Shown here: piece by piece, positions 7,425 to 23,076 of the stretch
Numbering within the stretch: the first letter of the stretch is position 1
Layout: each line of letters opens with the position of its first letter
NCBI GenBank assembly: GCA_013285645.1
Contig: JABDHJ010000001.1
Span: 254,537 to 318,536 of the forward strand
Reading direction: 5' to 3'
DNA from: Verrucomicrobiota bacterium
Lineage (GTDB): Bacteria > Verrucomicrobiota > Verrucomicrobiia > Methylacidiphilales > UBA1321
Length of the DNA: 64,000 nucleotides
Program-made: the position numbers and the translations under genes
The notes under the pieces: model-generated
Seen by the model: the letters and a program-made list of their open reading frames with translations, nothing else
What the model was told of the DNA's origin: nothing
Databases searched by the model: none

Positions 7425-9479
7425 ATGGTCATTCAATCCATGACTCTGCCCTGGAAAAAACCGCTGGCGCGCCTCATTCACGGCGCCGACTACAATCCCG
7501 AACAATGGAACCCAAAGGTGTGGCGCAAAGACGTCGCCCTGATGCAGAAAGCCGGCCTCAACACCGCTTGCCTGGGCGTTTTCTCATGGTCGAATCTTGA
7601 ACCGGAAGAAGGGCGCTATCAGTTCGAGTGGCTCGATGAGATCATTGATCTGCTCAAGCGCGGTGGCATCAATTTCATTCTCGCAACGCCCAGCGGAGCG
7701 CGACCTCCCTGGCTGGCTCAGCAATATCCCGAAGTTTTGCGCGTCAACGAAATGGGCATACGAAATCTTTATGGGACCCGCCACAACCATTGCCTGACTT
7801 CTCCTGTCTATCGCGAAAAAGTCGCGTCCATCAATGGACGTCTTGCCGAGCGTTACGGATCGGACGATGCGATGGTGCTCTGGCATGTCTCGAATGAATA
7901 TCAGGGTGAATGCCATTGCGACCTTTGCCGAAATACGTTTCGTGGCTGGCTGCAAAAGCGCTACGAGACATTGGATGAATTGAATGCCGCCTGGTGCTGC
8001 TCCTTCTGGAGTCACCGTTACTCCGACTGGAATCAAATCGATCCGCCTTCGTTGCGTGGCGAACCCCGCCTGCACGGTCTCAACCTGGCGTGGAAACGTT
8101 TCATCACGGACCAGACGATTTCTTTTTTCAAGGACGAAGTCGCCGCCATTCGCCGTCACGATCAGGCAACGCCAGTGACGACCAATATGATGGGAGCTTA
8201 TCCCGGCCTTGATTATGTACGCTTTGCCCGTGAAATGGATGTGGCCTCGGTCAATGTCTATCCGGAATGGCACCGGGAATCCGTGGGTGATGTGAAGGTC
8301 GCCGCTGACGTCGCCTTCGTTTACGACCTCTATCGCTCGATGAAGGACGCTCCCTTTCTGATGATGGAATCCACGCCGTCACTCGTCAATTGGCGGGAGG
8401 TCAGCAAACTCAAGCGACCGGGCATGAATATCCTCTCGTCGCTTCAGGCGATCGCTCATGGTTCCGACTCCGTGGCCTATTTTCAATGGAGAAAGAGCCG
8501 GGGCGCGTTCGAGAAATTTCATGGCGCCGTCGTTGATCATTCAGGACGGGACGACACCCGCGTCTTCCAGGAAGTTGCCGAGCTTTCCAAAATGCTCGGA
8601 AAGCTTTCGGGTGTTATCGGCCATCGAACTCCTGCCCCCGTCGCTGTGATCCATGATTGGGAGAATCGGTGGGCGTTTGAAAATTGCAGCGGCTTTCGAA
8701 ACGATCGAAAGAATTATGTCGAGGAAGTCAGCCTGTACCACCGAGCACTGTGGCAGTGCTCAATTCCCTGTGACTGCGTCGATTCGGAAACTGATTTCTC
8801 GTCCTATCGTCTCGTCATGGCCCCGATTCTTTATTTGGTAAAGCCGGGGGTGGCCGAGCGACTCGAAGCGTTCGTGCGTGCAGGAGGAGCCTTGGTCCTG
8901 ACCTATGGCTCCGGATGGGTCAATCCGGAGGATCTCATTTTTGAAGACGGTCAACCGGGCCCTTTGCGCACTCTTCTTGGTTTGCGTGTGGAAGAAAGCG
9001 ATTCGCTTTTTGACGGCGAAAAGGTTCGGATCGAACCGCTGCCGGAAGCGGCGGAATTAGTTCCCTCAGGAGAAGCCAAAGAGATTTGTGAACGCATCCT
9101 TTTGGAAACCGCCCGCCCCCTCGCCCAGTATGCCTCCGAGTTTTATTCCGGGGAACCCTGCCTCACCGTTAACAAATTGGGAAAGGGACAAGTCTATTAT
9201 GTCGCCTTCCGAGCGGAGCTGGATTTTATCGGTGCTTTCATTGGAAATCTCGCTCGCGAAATCGATTTGGCGAGCGTTTGGTCTACTCCCCTTCCCAAGG
9301 GCGTGAACGCCCAGAAGCGCATTGCGGGTCAGACGGAATTTGTTTTTATCATGAATTTCAATGATCACGATGTGGCCATTCCCATCACCGATTTTCACTG
9401 GATCGACGTGAAAACCGATCAACCCATCTCCGGCACCCACACCCTGAGCGCCTACGGGATTCTCATCATTAAGAATTGA
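7425..9479 (+). CDS. GH42 beta-galactosidase
   Basis: Intracellular-type glycoside hydrolase family 42 enzyme of about 684 residues with no signal peptide. The TIM barrel starts with HGADYNPEQW; the acid/base Glu is in WHVSNEYQGE, followed directly by the zinc-type cluster CHCDLC, and the nucleophile Glu is in LMMESTPS. A trimerisation (class-I amidotransferase-like) domain begins around PAPVAVIHDWENRW and a small beta domain ends the protein. It probably removes terminal galactose (or arabinose) from imported oligosaccharides. Start options are ATG 7425 and ATG 7440; neither has a clear Shine-Dalgarno, and a TTG at 7395 is in frame. It follows the oxidoreductase fusion and the PhyH remnant. 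Confidence 0.93.
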   Translation: MVIQSMTLPWKKPLARLIHGADYNPEQWNPKVWRKDVALMQKAGLNTACLGVFSWSNLEPEEGRYQFEWLDEIIDLLKRGGINFILATPSGARPPWLAQQYPEVLRVNEMGIRNLYGTRHNHCLTSPVYREKVASINGRLAERYGSDDAMVLWHVSNEYQGECHCDLCRNTFRGWLQKRYETLDELNAAWCCSFWSHRYSDWNQIDPPSLRGEPRLHGLNLAWKRFITDQTISFFKDEVAAIRRHDQATPVTTNMMGAYPGLDYVRFAREMDVASVNVYPEWHRESVGDVKVAADVAFVYDLYRSMKDAPFLMMESTPSLVNWREVSKLKRPGMNILSSLQAIAHGSDSVAYFQWRKSRGAFEKFHGAVVDHSGRDDTRVFQEVAELSKMLGKLSGVIGHRTPAPVAVIHDWENRWAFENCSGFRNDRKNYVEEVSLYHRALWQCSIPCDCVDSETDFSSYRLVMAPILYLVKPGVAERLEAFVRAGGALVLTYGSGWVNPEDLIFEDGQPGPLRTLLGLRVEESDSLFDGEKVRIEPLPEAAELVPSGEAKEICERILLETARPLAQYASEFYSGEPCLTVNKLGKGQVYYVAFRAELDFIGAFIGNLAREIDLASVWSTPLPKGVNAQKRIAGQTEFVFIMNFNDHDVAIPITDFHWIDVKTDQPISGTHTLSAYGILIIKN

Positions 9480-9641
9480 AACTTGAGCCAGTTTTTGTTC
9501 AATTTCCAGAAGTGGAACGACTTTGGTTATCGGGGAGTTGTGGGCTCACGATAAAGCAACGAACCGTAGGCGACTTCGCCCCTTCCGTTGTCGAGAACTC
9601 CTGCTATGCTGCCATTATCCGAGCAAACAAAGGAACTCTCC

Positions 9642-11339
9642 ATGATCGAAACCGACAACGATGAGCAGTTTTACCGGGACACCGAATCCGTTGCTTTCCC
9701 CAAGCTCAATGATCGACAGCTCGCTTTGTTGGCGCCGTTGGGTGAATCGCGCATCCTCCGTCGAGGGAGCCTTCTTTACAGTGCAGGACAGAGGGACTTG
9801 GGATTGACCGTAGTCATCCGTGGTGAGTTGGAAGCATTTGAAACCAGGGACGGTTCCGAGTTGATCCTGGCAACACCGGGTCCTCGCGATTTCGTCGGCG
9901 ACGTCTCCATGCTGACGGGCAATTCAACCCTGGTCAGCGTACGCGGCAAGGCGGACGAAACTGAGGTTCTGGTTATCGGTGCCTCCGAGTTCAGAAGGGC
10001 CCTCTCCGAGCTTCCAGGCTTGGGAGAAATCATTGTCAGCGCGTTGATGATGCGCCGGAAGCGACTTCAACGTGATCGCGAATTTGCCGGTTTTCGCATT
10101 GTGGCACTGCCTGGCTCTCCCGACGGACATCAGATTGATGATTTTCTGGATAAAAATCACATCCTTCACCGGTTGATCGATTTTGAAAGTGACGAAGGAC
10201 GGGAACTTAGCAATCGCCTGAATATCAATCGGCGAGACTTACCCGTTTTGATCCAGAGTAATGGGTTTCCTTTGCGCCGCCCGTCTATCCGGGAAGTCGC
10301 GCAGGTAGCGGGTCTTTTGCGACCTCTCGCGCAAAATGGAGAAACGGAAATACTCTGCGACCTTGCCATTGTTGGAGCGGGACCCGCCGGTCTCGCGGCG
10401 GCCGTCTACGCCGCTTCTGAAGGCTTAAAGACCGTCGTCTTGGAAAGCTATGCTCCTGGCGGCCAGGCAGGGTCATCATCACTGATCGAAAACTTTTTTG
10501 GTTTCCCCACGGGCATTAGCGGAGGTGACTTGACGAATCGAGCACAACTCCAAGCTTATCGGTTTGGAGCAAAGTTTACGACCCCATCCCAAGCTCTGTC
10601 GCTCAAATTCCGGGATGGCGACCATGGTGCCGAATTGCACATCGAAGGTTGTAACGCCACCTTGCGAGCCAAATGCGTCCTGATCTCCACCGGGGCTGAG
10701 TACAACCGCATCGAAGCGGAAGGACGTGAAAGCTTTGAAGGCCGGGGCGTTTATTATGCCGCGACTGCCATGGAAAGTAAGCTGTGCCGCAACGCAACCG
10801 TGATCGTCGCTGGAGGCGGAAATTCGGCGGGCCAGGCCGCGATGTTCTTGTCGGAAACTGCACAGAAAGTATTGCTGGTTATTCGAGGGGATAATCTCAA
10901 CAAGAGCATGTCGAGTTATCTTTCGAGACGCGTCGAAACGACGGACAACATCGAGATCCTTCGCAACACTGAAATCCGCAAAATGACCGGGGCAAAGCAT
11001 TTGGAAACAGTGGAGCTGGAAAACGCCCAGACAGGTGAACACCGCGTTGTCCAAAGCTGCGCTGTCTTTTCGATGATCGGAGCCAAGCCCTGCACGAAAT
11101 GGCTGCCCCCCGAAATCGAGCGGGACGAGAAAGACTTCATCAAGACTGGACCGGCGATTGTTGACGCCCCCGCTTGGAAAGACTCGAAGCGAAAACCAAC
11201 TCCCTTGGAAACAAGCCGCCCGGGAATTTTTGCTGCAGGAGACGTTAGGTCTGGCTCCGTCAAACGTTGCGGCGCAGCGGTTGGCGAGGGCGGCATGGCC
11301 ATTGAAGGCATTCACCAGGCGCTGGGCACGTACTCTTGA
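9642..11339 (+). CDS. cNMP-binding, thioredoxin-reductase-like flavoprotein lacking the redox dithiol
   Basis: A 565-residue fusion. Residues about 15-135 form a cyclic-nucleotide-binding-type beta barrel; about 145-225 form a thioredoxin/glutaredoxin-like fold without a CxxC pair (RIVALPGSPDGHQIDDFL); from about 240 on it is a thioredoxin-reductase-type module with the FAD motif GAGPAGLAAAVYA, LESYAPGGQAG, an NADPH motif VAGGGNSAGQAA and the late FAD motif GIFAAGDVR. The position that carries CxxC in true thioredoxin reductase reads AATAMESKLC, so the active-site dithiol is absent. Such proteins probably work as diaphorases or as FAD-linked redox sensors; the partner is unknown. The start at 9642 is picked for the AAAGGA ribosome site six to ten bases upstream; 9588 and 9606 are in frame but less likely. 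Confidence 0.85.
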   Translation: MIETDNDEQFYRDTESVAFPKLNDRQLALLAPLGESRILRRGSLLYSAGQRDLGLTVVIRGELEAFETRDGSELILATPGPRDFVGDVSMLTGNSTLVSVRGKADETEVLVIGASEFRRALSELPGLGEIIVSALMMRRKRLQRDREFAGFRIVALPGSPDGHQIDDFLDKNHILHRLIDFESDEGRELSNRLNINRRDLPVLIQSNGFPLRRPSIREVAQVAGLLRPLAQNGETEILCDLAIVGAGPAGLAAAVYAASEGLKTVVLESYAPGGQAGSSSLIENFFGFPTGISGGDLTNRAQLQAYRFGAKFTTPSQALSLKFRDGDHGAELHIEGCNATLRAKCVLISTGAEYNRIEAEGRESFEGRGVYYAATAMESKLCRNATVIVAGGGNSAGQAAMFLSETAQKVLLVIRGDNLNKSMSSYLSRRVETTDNIEILRNTEIRKMTGAKHLETVELENAQTGEHRVVQSCAVFSMIGAKPCTKWLPPEIERDEKDFIKTGPAIVDAPAWKDSKRKPTPLETSRPGIFAAGDVRSGSVKRCGAAVGEGGMAIEGIHQALGTYS

Positions 11340-11342
11340 TGA

Positions 11343-11750
11343 TCAAGAGTTTTTGCGTTCCTCGAGCAGCTTTTCAATATCGACGATCATTTTTTCTTGC
11401 TCCTCTCTTGAGGACGCTTTTTTGAAATAGGCATGTGCCCCCAAGGCCATGCTTTGGGTGATGTCTTCGGCAAGCGACGAACCTGACAAGATCGCGACAG
11501 TCAATCTGCCCGGATTCAAGCTGCGGATCCATTGCAGGACATCGAATCCATTTTTACGAGGCATCTTGAGGTCCAGGAGTATGAGGTCGGGAACTTCACC
11601 ACCCCCTTGAAGATAATCGATGGCTTCCTGGCCATCACGCGCTTCCCCGATCACAATGAACTTTGAACTCCGTTCCAAGAACGTCTTCTCGAAAAAACGG
11701 TCGTCCGGCGAGTCATCGACCAAGAGCACTTTGTATTTGTCCATTCCCAT
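11343..11750 (-). CDS. Single-domain response regulator
   Basis: A lone receiver domain of 135 residues in the style of RcsB-less CheY/Spo0F proteins: acidic pair DD at residues 12-13 (LLVDDSPDD), phosphoacceptor Asp60 in LILLDLKMP, Ser/Thr in AILSGSS and the Lys in AYFKKASS. It has no output domain, so it either relays phosphate or acts by protein contact. It is the last gene of the minus-strand kinase operon, about 30 bases after the REC-kinase, and converges with the flavoprotein gene. ATG 11750 has a GAGGGG site just upstream; ATG 11762 and 11744 are alternatives. Confidence 0.88.
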   Translation of the reverse strand: MGMDKYKVLLVDDSPDDRFFEKTFLERSSKFIVIGEARDGQEAIDYLQGGGEVPDLILLDLKMPRKNGFDVLQWIRSLNPGRLTVAILSGSSLAEDITQSMALGAHAYFKKASSREEQEKMIVDIEKLLEERKNS

Positions 11751-11779
11751 GAAGCCCCTCATTCCCCCTAGGTGTTAAT

Positions 11780-13137
11780 TCACTTCTTGCGGAGCGTAAA
11801 GTAGAATGTAGCCCCTCGACCGACCTTGCCTTCGGCCCAGATGCGTCCCCCGTGCTTTCGGACAATCCGCGAGGCAAGGGCCAGCCCGACTCCTGTCCCT
11901 TCAAATTCCTCGAGACGATGCAGGCGTTGAAACACACCGAACAGCCGATCGACGAATGCCATGTCAAAACCAACGCCATCATCGCGGATGAAGATCACGT
12001 CTTCATGGTCGCCACGATTGCACCCGATTTCGATGTGGGCCGGGTTCCGGGGCCGGGTGTACTTGACGGCATTGGAGACGAGATTGTCGAAGACCTGCCG
12101 GATGAGGCCATAGTTACAGGTCAAAGTGGGGAGGTTCCCGATTTTCCATTCGATGTGCCGATCCGGGACGGCTTCCAGAGTGGTGGCAACCACGTCCTTG
12201 AGGAGGACGTTCAAGTCCACGGCAGCAGAGTCGAACTGTTGCCGGACGACTCCGAACAAATTCAGCAAATCATCCACCATTCGTCCCATCTCCTTGGACT
12301 TCGACTCGATCCGTTTCAAGTAGTTTTGCGCCTGAGATGGCAGGACGTCAGAGAATTCTTCCTGTAAAAGCTCCGCGTATCCGTGGATTTGCCGGAAAGG
12401 TGCCCGCAGATCATGCGCGATCGAATAGGAAAAGGCCTCCAATTCCTCATTGGCTGCCCTCAATTCCGCCGTCCGATCAGAAACACGCTCTTCGAGCTTG
12501 AGATTGAGCTGCAGTAAGCTTTCCTCCGCATGTTCGCGCTCCTGAACTTCCATCCGGAGGGCGGTATTCGTCACGTCAAGTTCCGCTGTCCGCAGCTTGA
12601 CACGCACCTCCAGGTCATCGCGCGCCAGGAGCAGGTCCTCGGCCTGGCGACGGACCTGCTCAGTGGTCTTGTACAATTCAACAAAGACCGCGACCTTGGC
12701 CCGCAGGATCTCAGGCACGATGGGGGCCAGGATGTAGTCGACCGCGCCGAGGGAATATCCGCGGCTCACGTGCGTCTCGGTGTCGCTAATCGCCGAGACA
12801 AAGATGATCGGGACATTTTCCAGGCTTTTGCGCTCGCGAATCAAGACCGCTGTCTCGAACCCGTCCATGACCGGCATATTGACGTCCAGTAAGATGACTG
12901 CGAATTGCTGGTTAAGGAGATGGCGCAGGGCCTCACGACCGGAGGAAGCCAGGACAATATTCTGGTCGAGATCTTCAATGATGGACTCCATCGCGAGGCG
13001 CTTGTCCTGGCGGTCGTCCACGATCAGAATGTTGGCCTTGGGCGAAGATGCTTTTCCATCTTCCACCCTCGGCCCGGCACGACGGTGCCTGTCCAGAGAG
13101 GGCCCCATGTCCTGTCTTTCGGTTTTTTTCCCGTTGG

Positions 13138-13153
<16 letters not shown>
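11780..13153 (-). CDS. REC-histidine kinase, soluble
   Basis: A 457-residue cytoplasmic kinase: receiver domain (about residues 40-160, phosphoacceptor Asp90 in LLDVNMP), coiled coil (about 160-240), HisKA box with His247 in [12 protein letters not shown], and a HATPase_c domain with N box [11 protein letters not shown]1 DDGVGFD and G2 GTGVGLALA. In the receiver the usual Lys-Pro near the end of strand 5 reads AP (DYILAP), which may alter phosphorylation-linked switching. Its start overlaps the stop of the giant hybrid kinase by 16 bases, so the two are coupled; the first kinase's receivers or this protein's own receiver probably control it. Confidence 0.9.
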
Positions 13154-19464
<6,311 letters not shown>

Positions 19465-20286
19465 AAATTCCTTTGTCGGTTCGATGGGACTTTTTCGTCC
19501 GGGTCAAAAGACCGGGCGAAAGTCGGTTTGCTGTCGGGGAGAAAATGCGCGAAGAGAAAAACGGTCCGCAACTGATCGCGGACCAGACGGACAGAATTGG
19601 CGAAGCAAGGGCCAACAGAGGTGCTTGCCCATAGCTAAGGAATACTTAGCCCACAACGAAGGGTTGTCAAAACAGCCTCTTTTAGAGACTGAATCACGCT
19701 TAATTTGATTATGACGATATCTAGACACGAAAAAGCAGGAAGCCTGTTATTACTTGGATGACAGCGAACTTGTTTTGCAAATTGCATGCCAACACAGAGA
19801 TAAGAGCATAAGGTCTTAATTATTAATTACTTAGCATTCCAAGCAGCCATGTAAAGCAAGAATGGTCGTTGCATAATGCAAGATCGATCGGCTTTTTTAG
19901 TGATTTTTGCAATCAGAAGAAATTCCGTTTACAAAAAGCCATGCCCTATTTCGGCGGCCTTCTTCGCTACGCCATACGTAAGCGCAATCAATACGGATAT
20001 CGATTTTTGGATCCGTTCGCATTTGGTTTAAAACTAACGTCACGGCGATTTGACTTTAGCCACTTGTGGCGCACGGTTGATCTATGAGCGGGGTGGTTTC
20101 GCAGCTTAGGGCGGCGGCCTCAAGCCTGAAGGTCCGGATGGTGGGCCTTTATGGTTTACTTATTGGCGATTCCCATCTTCACCTTGATCCCGTTCCTTTG
20201 TTGATGAAGGACGATGAAGTCAAAGTCGCGTTGCCACACGCTTCGACGAATGGCGACGGAGCTCGTTTACCCGAGACCATCCCCGC
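19465..20286. other. 822-base intergenic region between kinase operon and hyp genes
   Basis: This is the divergent promoter region of the poly-HAMP kinase (minus) and the hyp operon (plus). A perfect hairpin with 7-base arms GGTCCGC/GCGGACC and an 8-base loop lies at 19563-19584, in the presumed leader of the kinase. The stretch 19720-19880 is AT-rich and promoter-like. Two short plus-strand frames (19869-20087 and 20084-20290) have no recognisable similarity; the second ends in an ATGA overlap with hypF and might be a small coupled gene, but I see no further support. Confidence 0.5.
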
Positions 20287-22587
20287 ATGAATCCGCTGAT
20301 CGAACGCGTTAAGGTGGTGATTCACGGCGCTGTCCAGGGCGTCGGTTTCCGGCCCTTTATTTATCGTCTGGCAATGGAACTTAAACTCAAGGGCTGGGTC
20401 TTGAATTCCTCGCAGGGCGTCTTCATTGAAGCGGAAGGCACCAGTGACATTTTACGCCAATTTCTGAACCGGCTCGAAAAAGAAAAGCCTCCGAGGTCCA
20501 TGATCCAAAGCCTCGAGTCCTCCTTCCTCGATGCGACCGGCTATGAAACATTCGAAATCCGGTACAGCCGCGAAAGCGGCGCGAAGACGGCGATCATTCT
20601 CCCCGATATCGCGCCTTGTCCCGACTGCCTCGCAGAAATTTTTGACCTTAGCGACCGGCGGCATCGCTATCCCTTCACCAACTGTACGAACTGCGGCCCC
20701 CGCTTTTCGATTATCAAAGATCTGCCCTATGATCGCGCCAACACATCGATGAGAAAGTTCACGATGTGCCCCGAGTGCGATCGTGAATATCATAATCCCC
20801 GGGACCGTCGGTTCCACGCTCAACCGAATGCCTGCCCCGTTTGCGGACCGCAACTCGAACTGTGGGATGGGCAAGGCAACGTTCTCGCACGAAGCGATCA
20901 AGCCCTGCGTCAAGCGGCGGAAATAATCCGGGACGGAGAAATCCTCGCGCTGAAAGGCATCGGTGGATTTCAGTTACTGGTTGATGCCCGCAACGAGCAA
21001 GCGGTGAAAAAACTGCGCGAGCGCAAGCGGCGTGAGGAAAAACCCCTGGCCATCATGTCTCCTTCGCTCGAGATGATTCGCAAGGATTGCCTGTTGTCGG
21101 AACTTGAAGAAAGGCTCCTGGTCTCGCCGGAAGCTCCCATTGTCCTGCTGGAGCGCCGCTCCTCACGGCTCGCGCTCTCGCTGGCACGGGGCAATCCGAA
21201 TCTTGGGGTCATGTTACCGTCTTCCCCCCTGCATCATCTTTTGTTGTGGGACCTCGCTTTTCCTGTCGTGGCGACAAGCGGCAACTTGAGCGATGAGCCC
21301 ATTTGCACCGATGGAAATGAAGCGTTACGGCGGCTTGCCGGTATTGCCGATTTCTTCCTGACCCACAATCGACCCATTGTCCGGCACGTCGATGATTCCG
21401 TCGTGCGCGTGGTGCATGGCAGGGAAATGGTCCTACGCCGTGCACGCGGCTATGCGCCTTTACCCATCCACCGGAAAGAATCGATGGCGAGCGTACTGGC
21501 CGTGGGCGCACATTTAAAGAATACCGTCGCCTTGAGCGTGAATACCGAGATTTTCGTCAGCCAGCACATTGGCGACCTCGAAACCAGTCAGGCCCATGGG
21601 GCGTTTCGAGCCGTGGCGACTGATTTGCAACGGATTTATGAGGCATCGCCCGACATCGTCGCCTGCGATATGCATCCTGACTATCTTTCCACCAAATATG
21701 CGACGCAGTTGGATGTCCCGCTTTTCCCCGTTCAGCATCATTGGGCACACATGCTTTCGTGCATGGCCGAGAATGAAATCGAGGCTCCCGCCTTGGGCGT
21801 ATCGTGGGACGGCACCGGCTACGGCCTCGACGGTACGATTTGGGGCGGGGAATTCCTGCTCGCTGGAGAAGAGTCGTTCCAGCGTGTGGCCCATCTCCGC
21901 CAGTTTCGATTGCCCGGAGGCGACGCCGCCATCAAACAACCGCGCCGCACCGCTCTCGGCCTCCTGTTTGCGATGCAGGGGGACCAGATGTTTGAGCAGG
22001 ATGATTTAATTCCCCTGCGCGATTCCTGTCCATCGGATATCGCTCTCATTCGACAGATGCTGAAAAAGGGACTCCACTCTCCCCTTACTTCCAGCGCGGG
22101 AAGACTTTTTGATGCCGTTGCAGCCCTGATCGGTTTGCGCCAAAACGTCCGCTTTGAAGGTCAGGCCGCCATGGAACTTGAGTTCGCGATTCAACCGGAC
22201 ATTGAGGCGTCCTATGACTTTCATCTCGAAACCGATGAACCGACTGTTATCGATTGGCAGCCCATGATTGAAAAAATTCTGGAGGATTTAAGCCACGGAC
22301 AAGGCGTTGGTTTCATAACCGCCAAATTTCATAACACGCTGGCGGAGATCATCGTTTCTGTTGCGCGGCTGGTCGGTGAAAGGAAAGTAGTCCTGACCGG
22401 CGGCTGTTTCCAGAACCGGTATTTGCTCGAACGAAGCATCCAACGCCTGACGGATTCCGGATTCAAACCGTACTGGCATCAACGCATACCGACGAATGAC
22501 GGGGGAATCTCCTTGGGTCAGGTGATGGCCGCGAGTCGGATGCCGGTACGATGCGAGGTGCCGCTGGAAGAGGAGGCTGTCGCATGA
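20287..22587 (+). CDS. hypF: Carbamoyltransferase HypF, hydrogenase cyanide-ligand synthesis
   Basis: Makes the thiocarbamate on HypE that becomes the CN ligands of [NiFe] hydrogenase. The 766 residues contain, in order, an acylphosphatase domain (GAVQGVGFRPFIYRL), two zinc-finger-like Cys pairs (CPDC/CTNC and CPEC/CPVC), a YrdC-like domain (about 200-385; KGIGGFQLLVDA), and a Kae1-like domain with the metal-binding HHWAHML motif and WDGTGYGLDG. The length is normal for the family. First clear gene of a plus-strand hyp operon; all following genes overlap by a few bases. Confidence 0.95.
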   Translation: MNPLIERVKVVIHGAVQGVGFRPFIYRLAMELKLKGWVLNSSQGVFIEAEGTSDILRQFLNRLEKEKPPRSMIQSLESSFLDATGYETFEIRYSRESGAKTAIILPDIAPCPDCLAEIFDLSDRRHRYPFTNCTNCGPRFSIIKDLPYDRANTSMRKFTMCPECDREYHNPRDRRFHAQPNACPVCGPQLELWDGQGNVLARSDQALRQAAEIIRDGEILALKGIGGFQLLVDARNEQAVKKLRERKRREEKPLAIMSPSLEMIRKDCLLSELEERLLVSPEAPIVLLERRSSRLALSLARGNPNLGVMLPSSPLHHLLLWDLAFPVVATSGNLSDEPICTDGNEALRRLAGIADFFLTHNRPIVRHVDDSVVRVVHGREMVLRRARGYAPLPIHRKESMASVLAVGAHLKNTVALSVNTEIFVSQHIGDLETSQAHGAFRAVATDLQRIYEASPDIVACDMHPDYLSTKYATQLDVPLFPVQHHWAHMLSCMAENEIEAPALGVSWDGTGYGLDGTIWGGEFLLAGEESFQRVAHLRQFRLPGGDAAIKQPRRTALGLLFAMQGDQMFEQDDLIPLRDSCPSDIALIRQMLKKGLHSPLTSSAGRLFDAVAALIGLRQNVRFEGQAAMELEFAIQPDIEASYDFHLETDEPTVIDWQPMIEKILEDLSHGQGVGFITAKFHNTLAEIIVSVARLVGERKVVLTGGCFQNRYLLERSIQRLTDSGFKPYWHQRIPTNDGGISLGQVMAASRMPVRCEVPLEEEAVA

Positions 22588-22802
22588 ACCTGGTTTACGG
22601 AGAAATTCTCGAACTGTTTCCCGAGGGCGAACTGCTCATGGGCAAGGTCCGCATTGGCGGGGCGTTGAAAAAAGTCTCACTCGATCTCCTAATCGCCCCC
22701 TCCCCCGGTGATACCGTATTGATGTGCGAAGGGATCGCCTTGAGCAAAGTCGAACAATCAATCTCCATGGAGACAGCACATGTGTCTGGCCATACCCGGT
22801 AA
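22584..22802 (+). CDS. HypC-like chaperone paralogue lacking the N-terminal Cys
   Basis: A 72-residue beta-barrel protein of HypC/HupF/HybG type (GKVRIGGALKKVSLDLL, then PGDTVLMCEGIALSKV). Canonical HypC begins MC-(L/I/V)-A-(I/V)-P, where Cys2 binds the Fe(CN)2CO unit and HypD; this copy begins MNLVYGEIL, so Cys2 is absent. The ATG overlaps the hypF stop (ATGA) and an AGGAGG ribosome site is present, so it is actively translated. The C terminus overlaps the start of the true hypC by 23 bases. It may serve as a partner subunit or a specialised chaperone; a decaying duplicate is the alternative. Confidence 0.78.
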   Translation: MNLVYGEILELFPEGELLMGKVRIGGALKKVSLDLLIAPSPGDTVLMCEGIALSKVEQSISMETAHVSGHTR

Positions 22803-23076
22803 ACTCATCGAGACCAGCGAAAACGCTGAAGGAGTCCGCATGGGGAAGGCGAACTTCGGAGGCATCGTGAAACAGGTCTGCCTCGAATACACGCCAGAAG
22901 CCAATACTGGCGATTACGTCCTTGTCCATGTCGGGTTCGCCTTGAGCAAGGTCGATGAAGAGAAAGCCGCCCGCACTTACAAGCTGCTCGAGGAAATGGA
23001 GCAATTGAGAGAACTCAACGATCCTGAATTTGAAATACCGGTTCCGAAGGGCGTTAAAAACTGGAGTGGTCCATGA
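22780..23076 (+). CDS. hypC: Hydrogenase maturation chaperone HypC
   Basis: 98 residues, beginning [11 protein letters not shown] with the essential Cys2, followed by the oligonucleotide-binding-like barrel ([32 protein letters not shown]). It delivers the Fe(CN)2CO precursor from the HypD complex to the hydrogenase large subunit. The C-terminal 30-residue tail ([11 protein letters not shown]...KNWSGP) is longer than in most HypC. It overlaps both neighbours and so belongs to one transcript. Confidence 0.94.
   Translation: MCLAIPGKLIETSENAEGVRMGKANFGGIVKQVCLEYTPEANTGDYVLVHVGFALSKVDEEKAARTYKLLEEMEQLRELNDPEFEIPVPKGVKNWSGP

Noticed and set aside
20084-20290. 68-codon frame ending in ATGA overlap with hypF
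   Set aside because: No recognisable domain or clear ribosome site; the overlap alone is weak evidence, so it is only mentioned in the intergenic entry.
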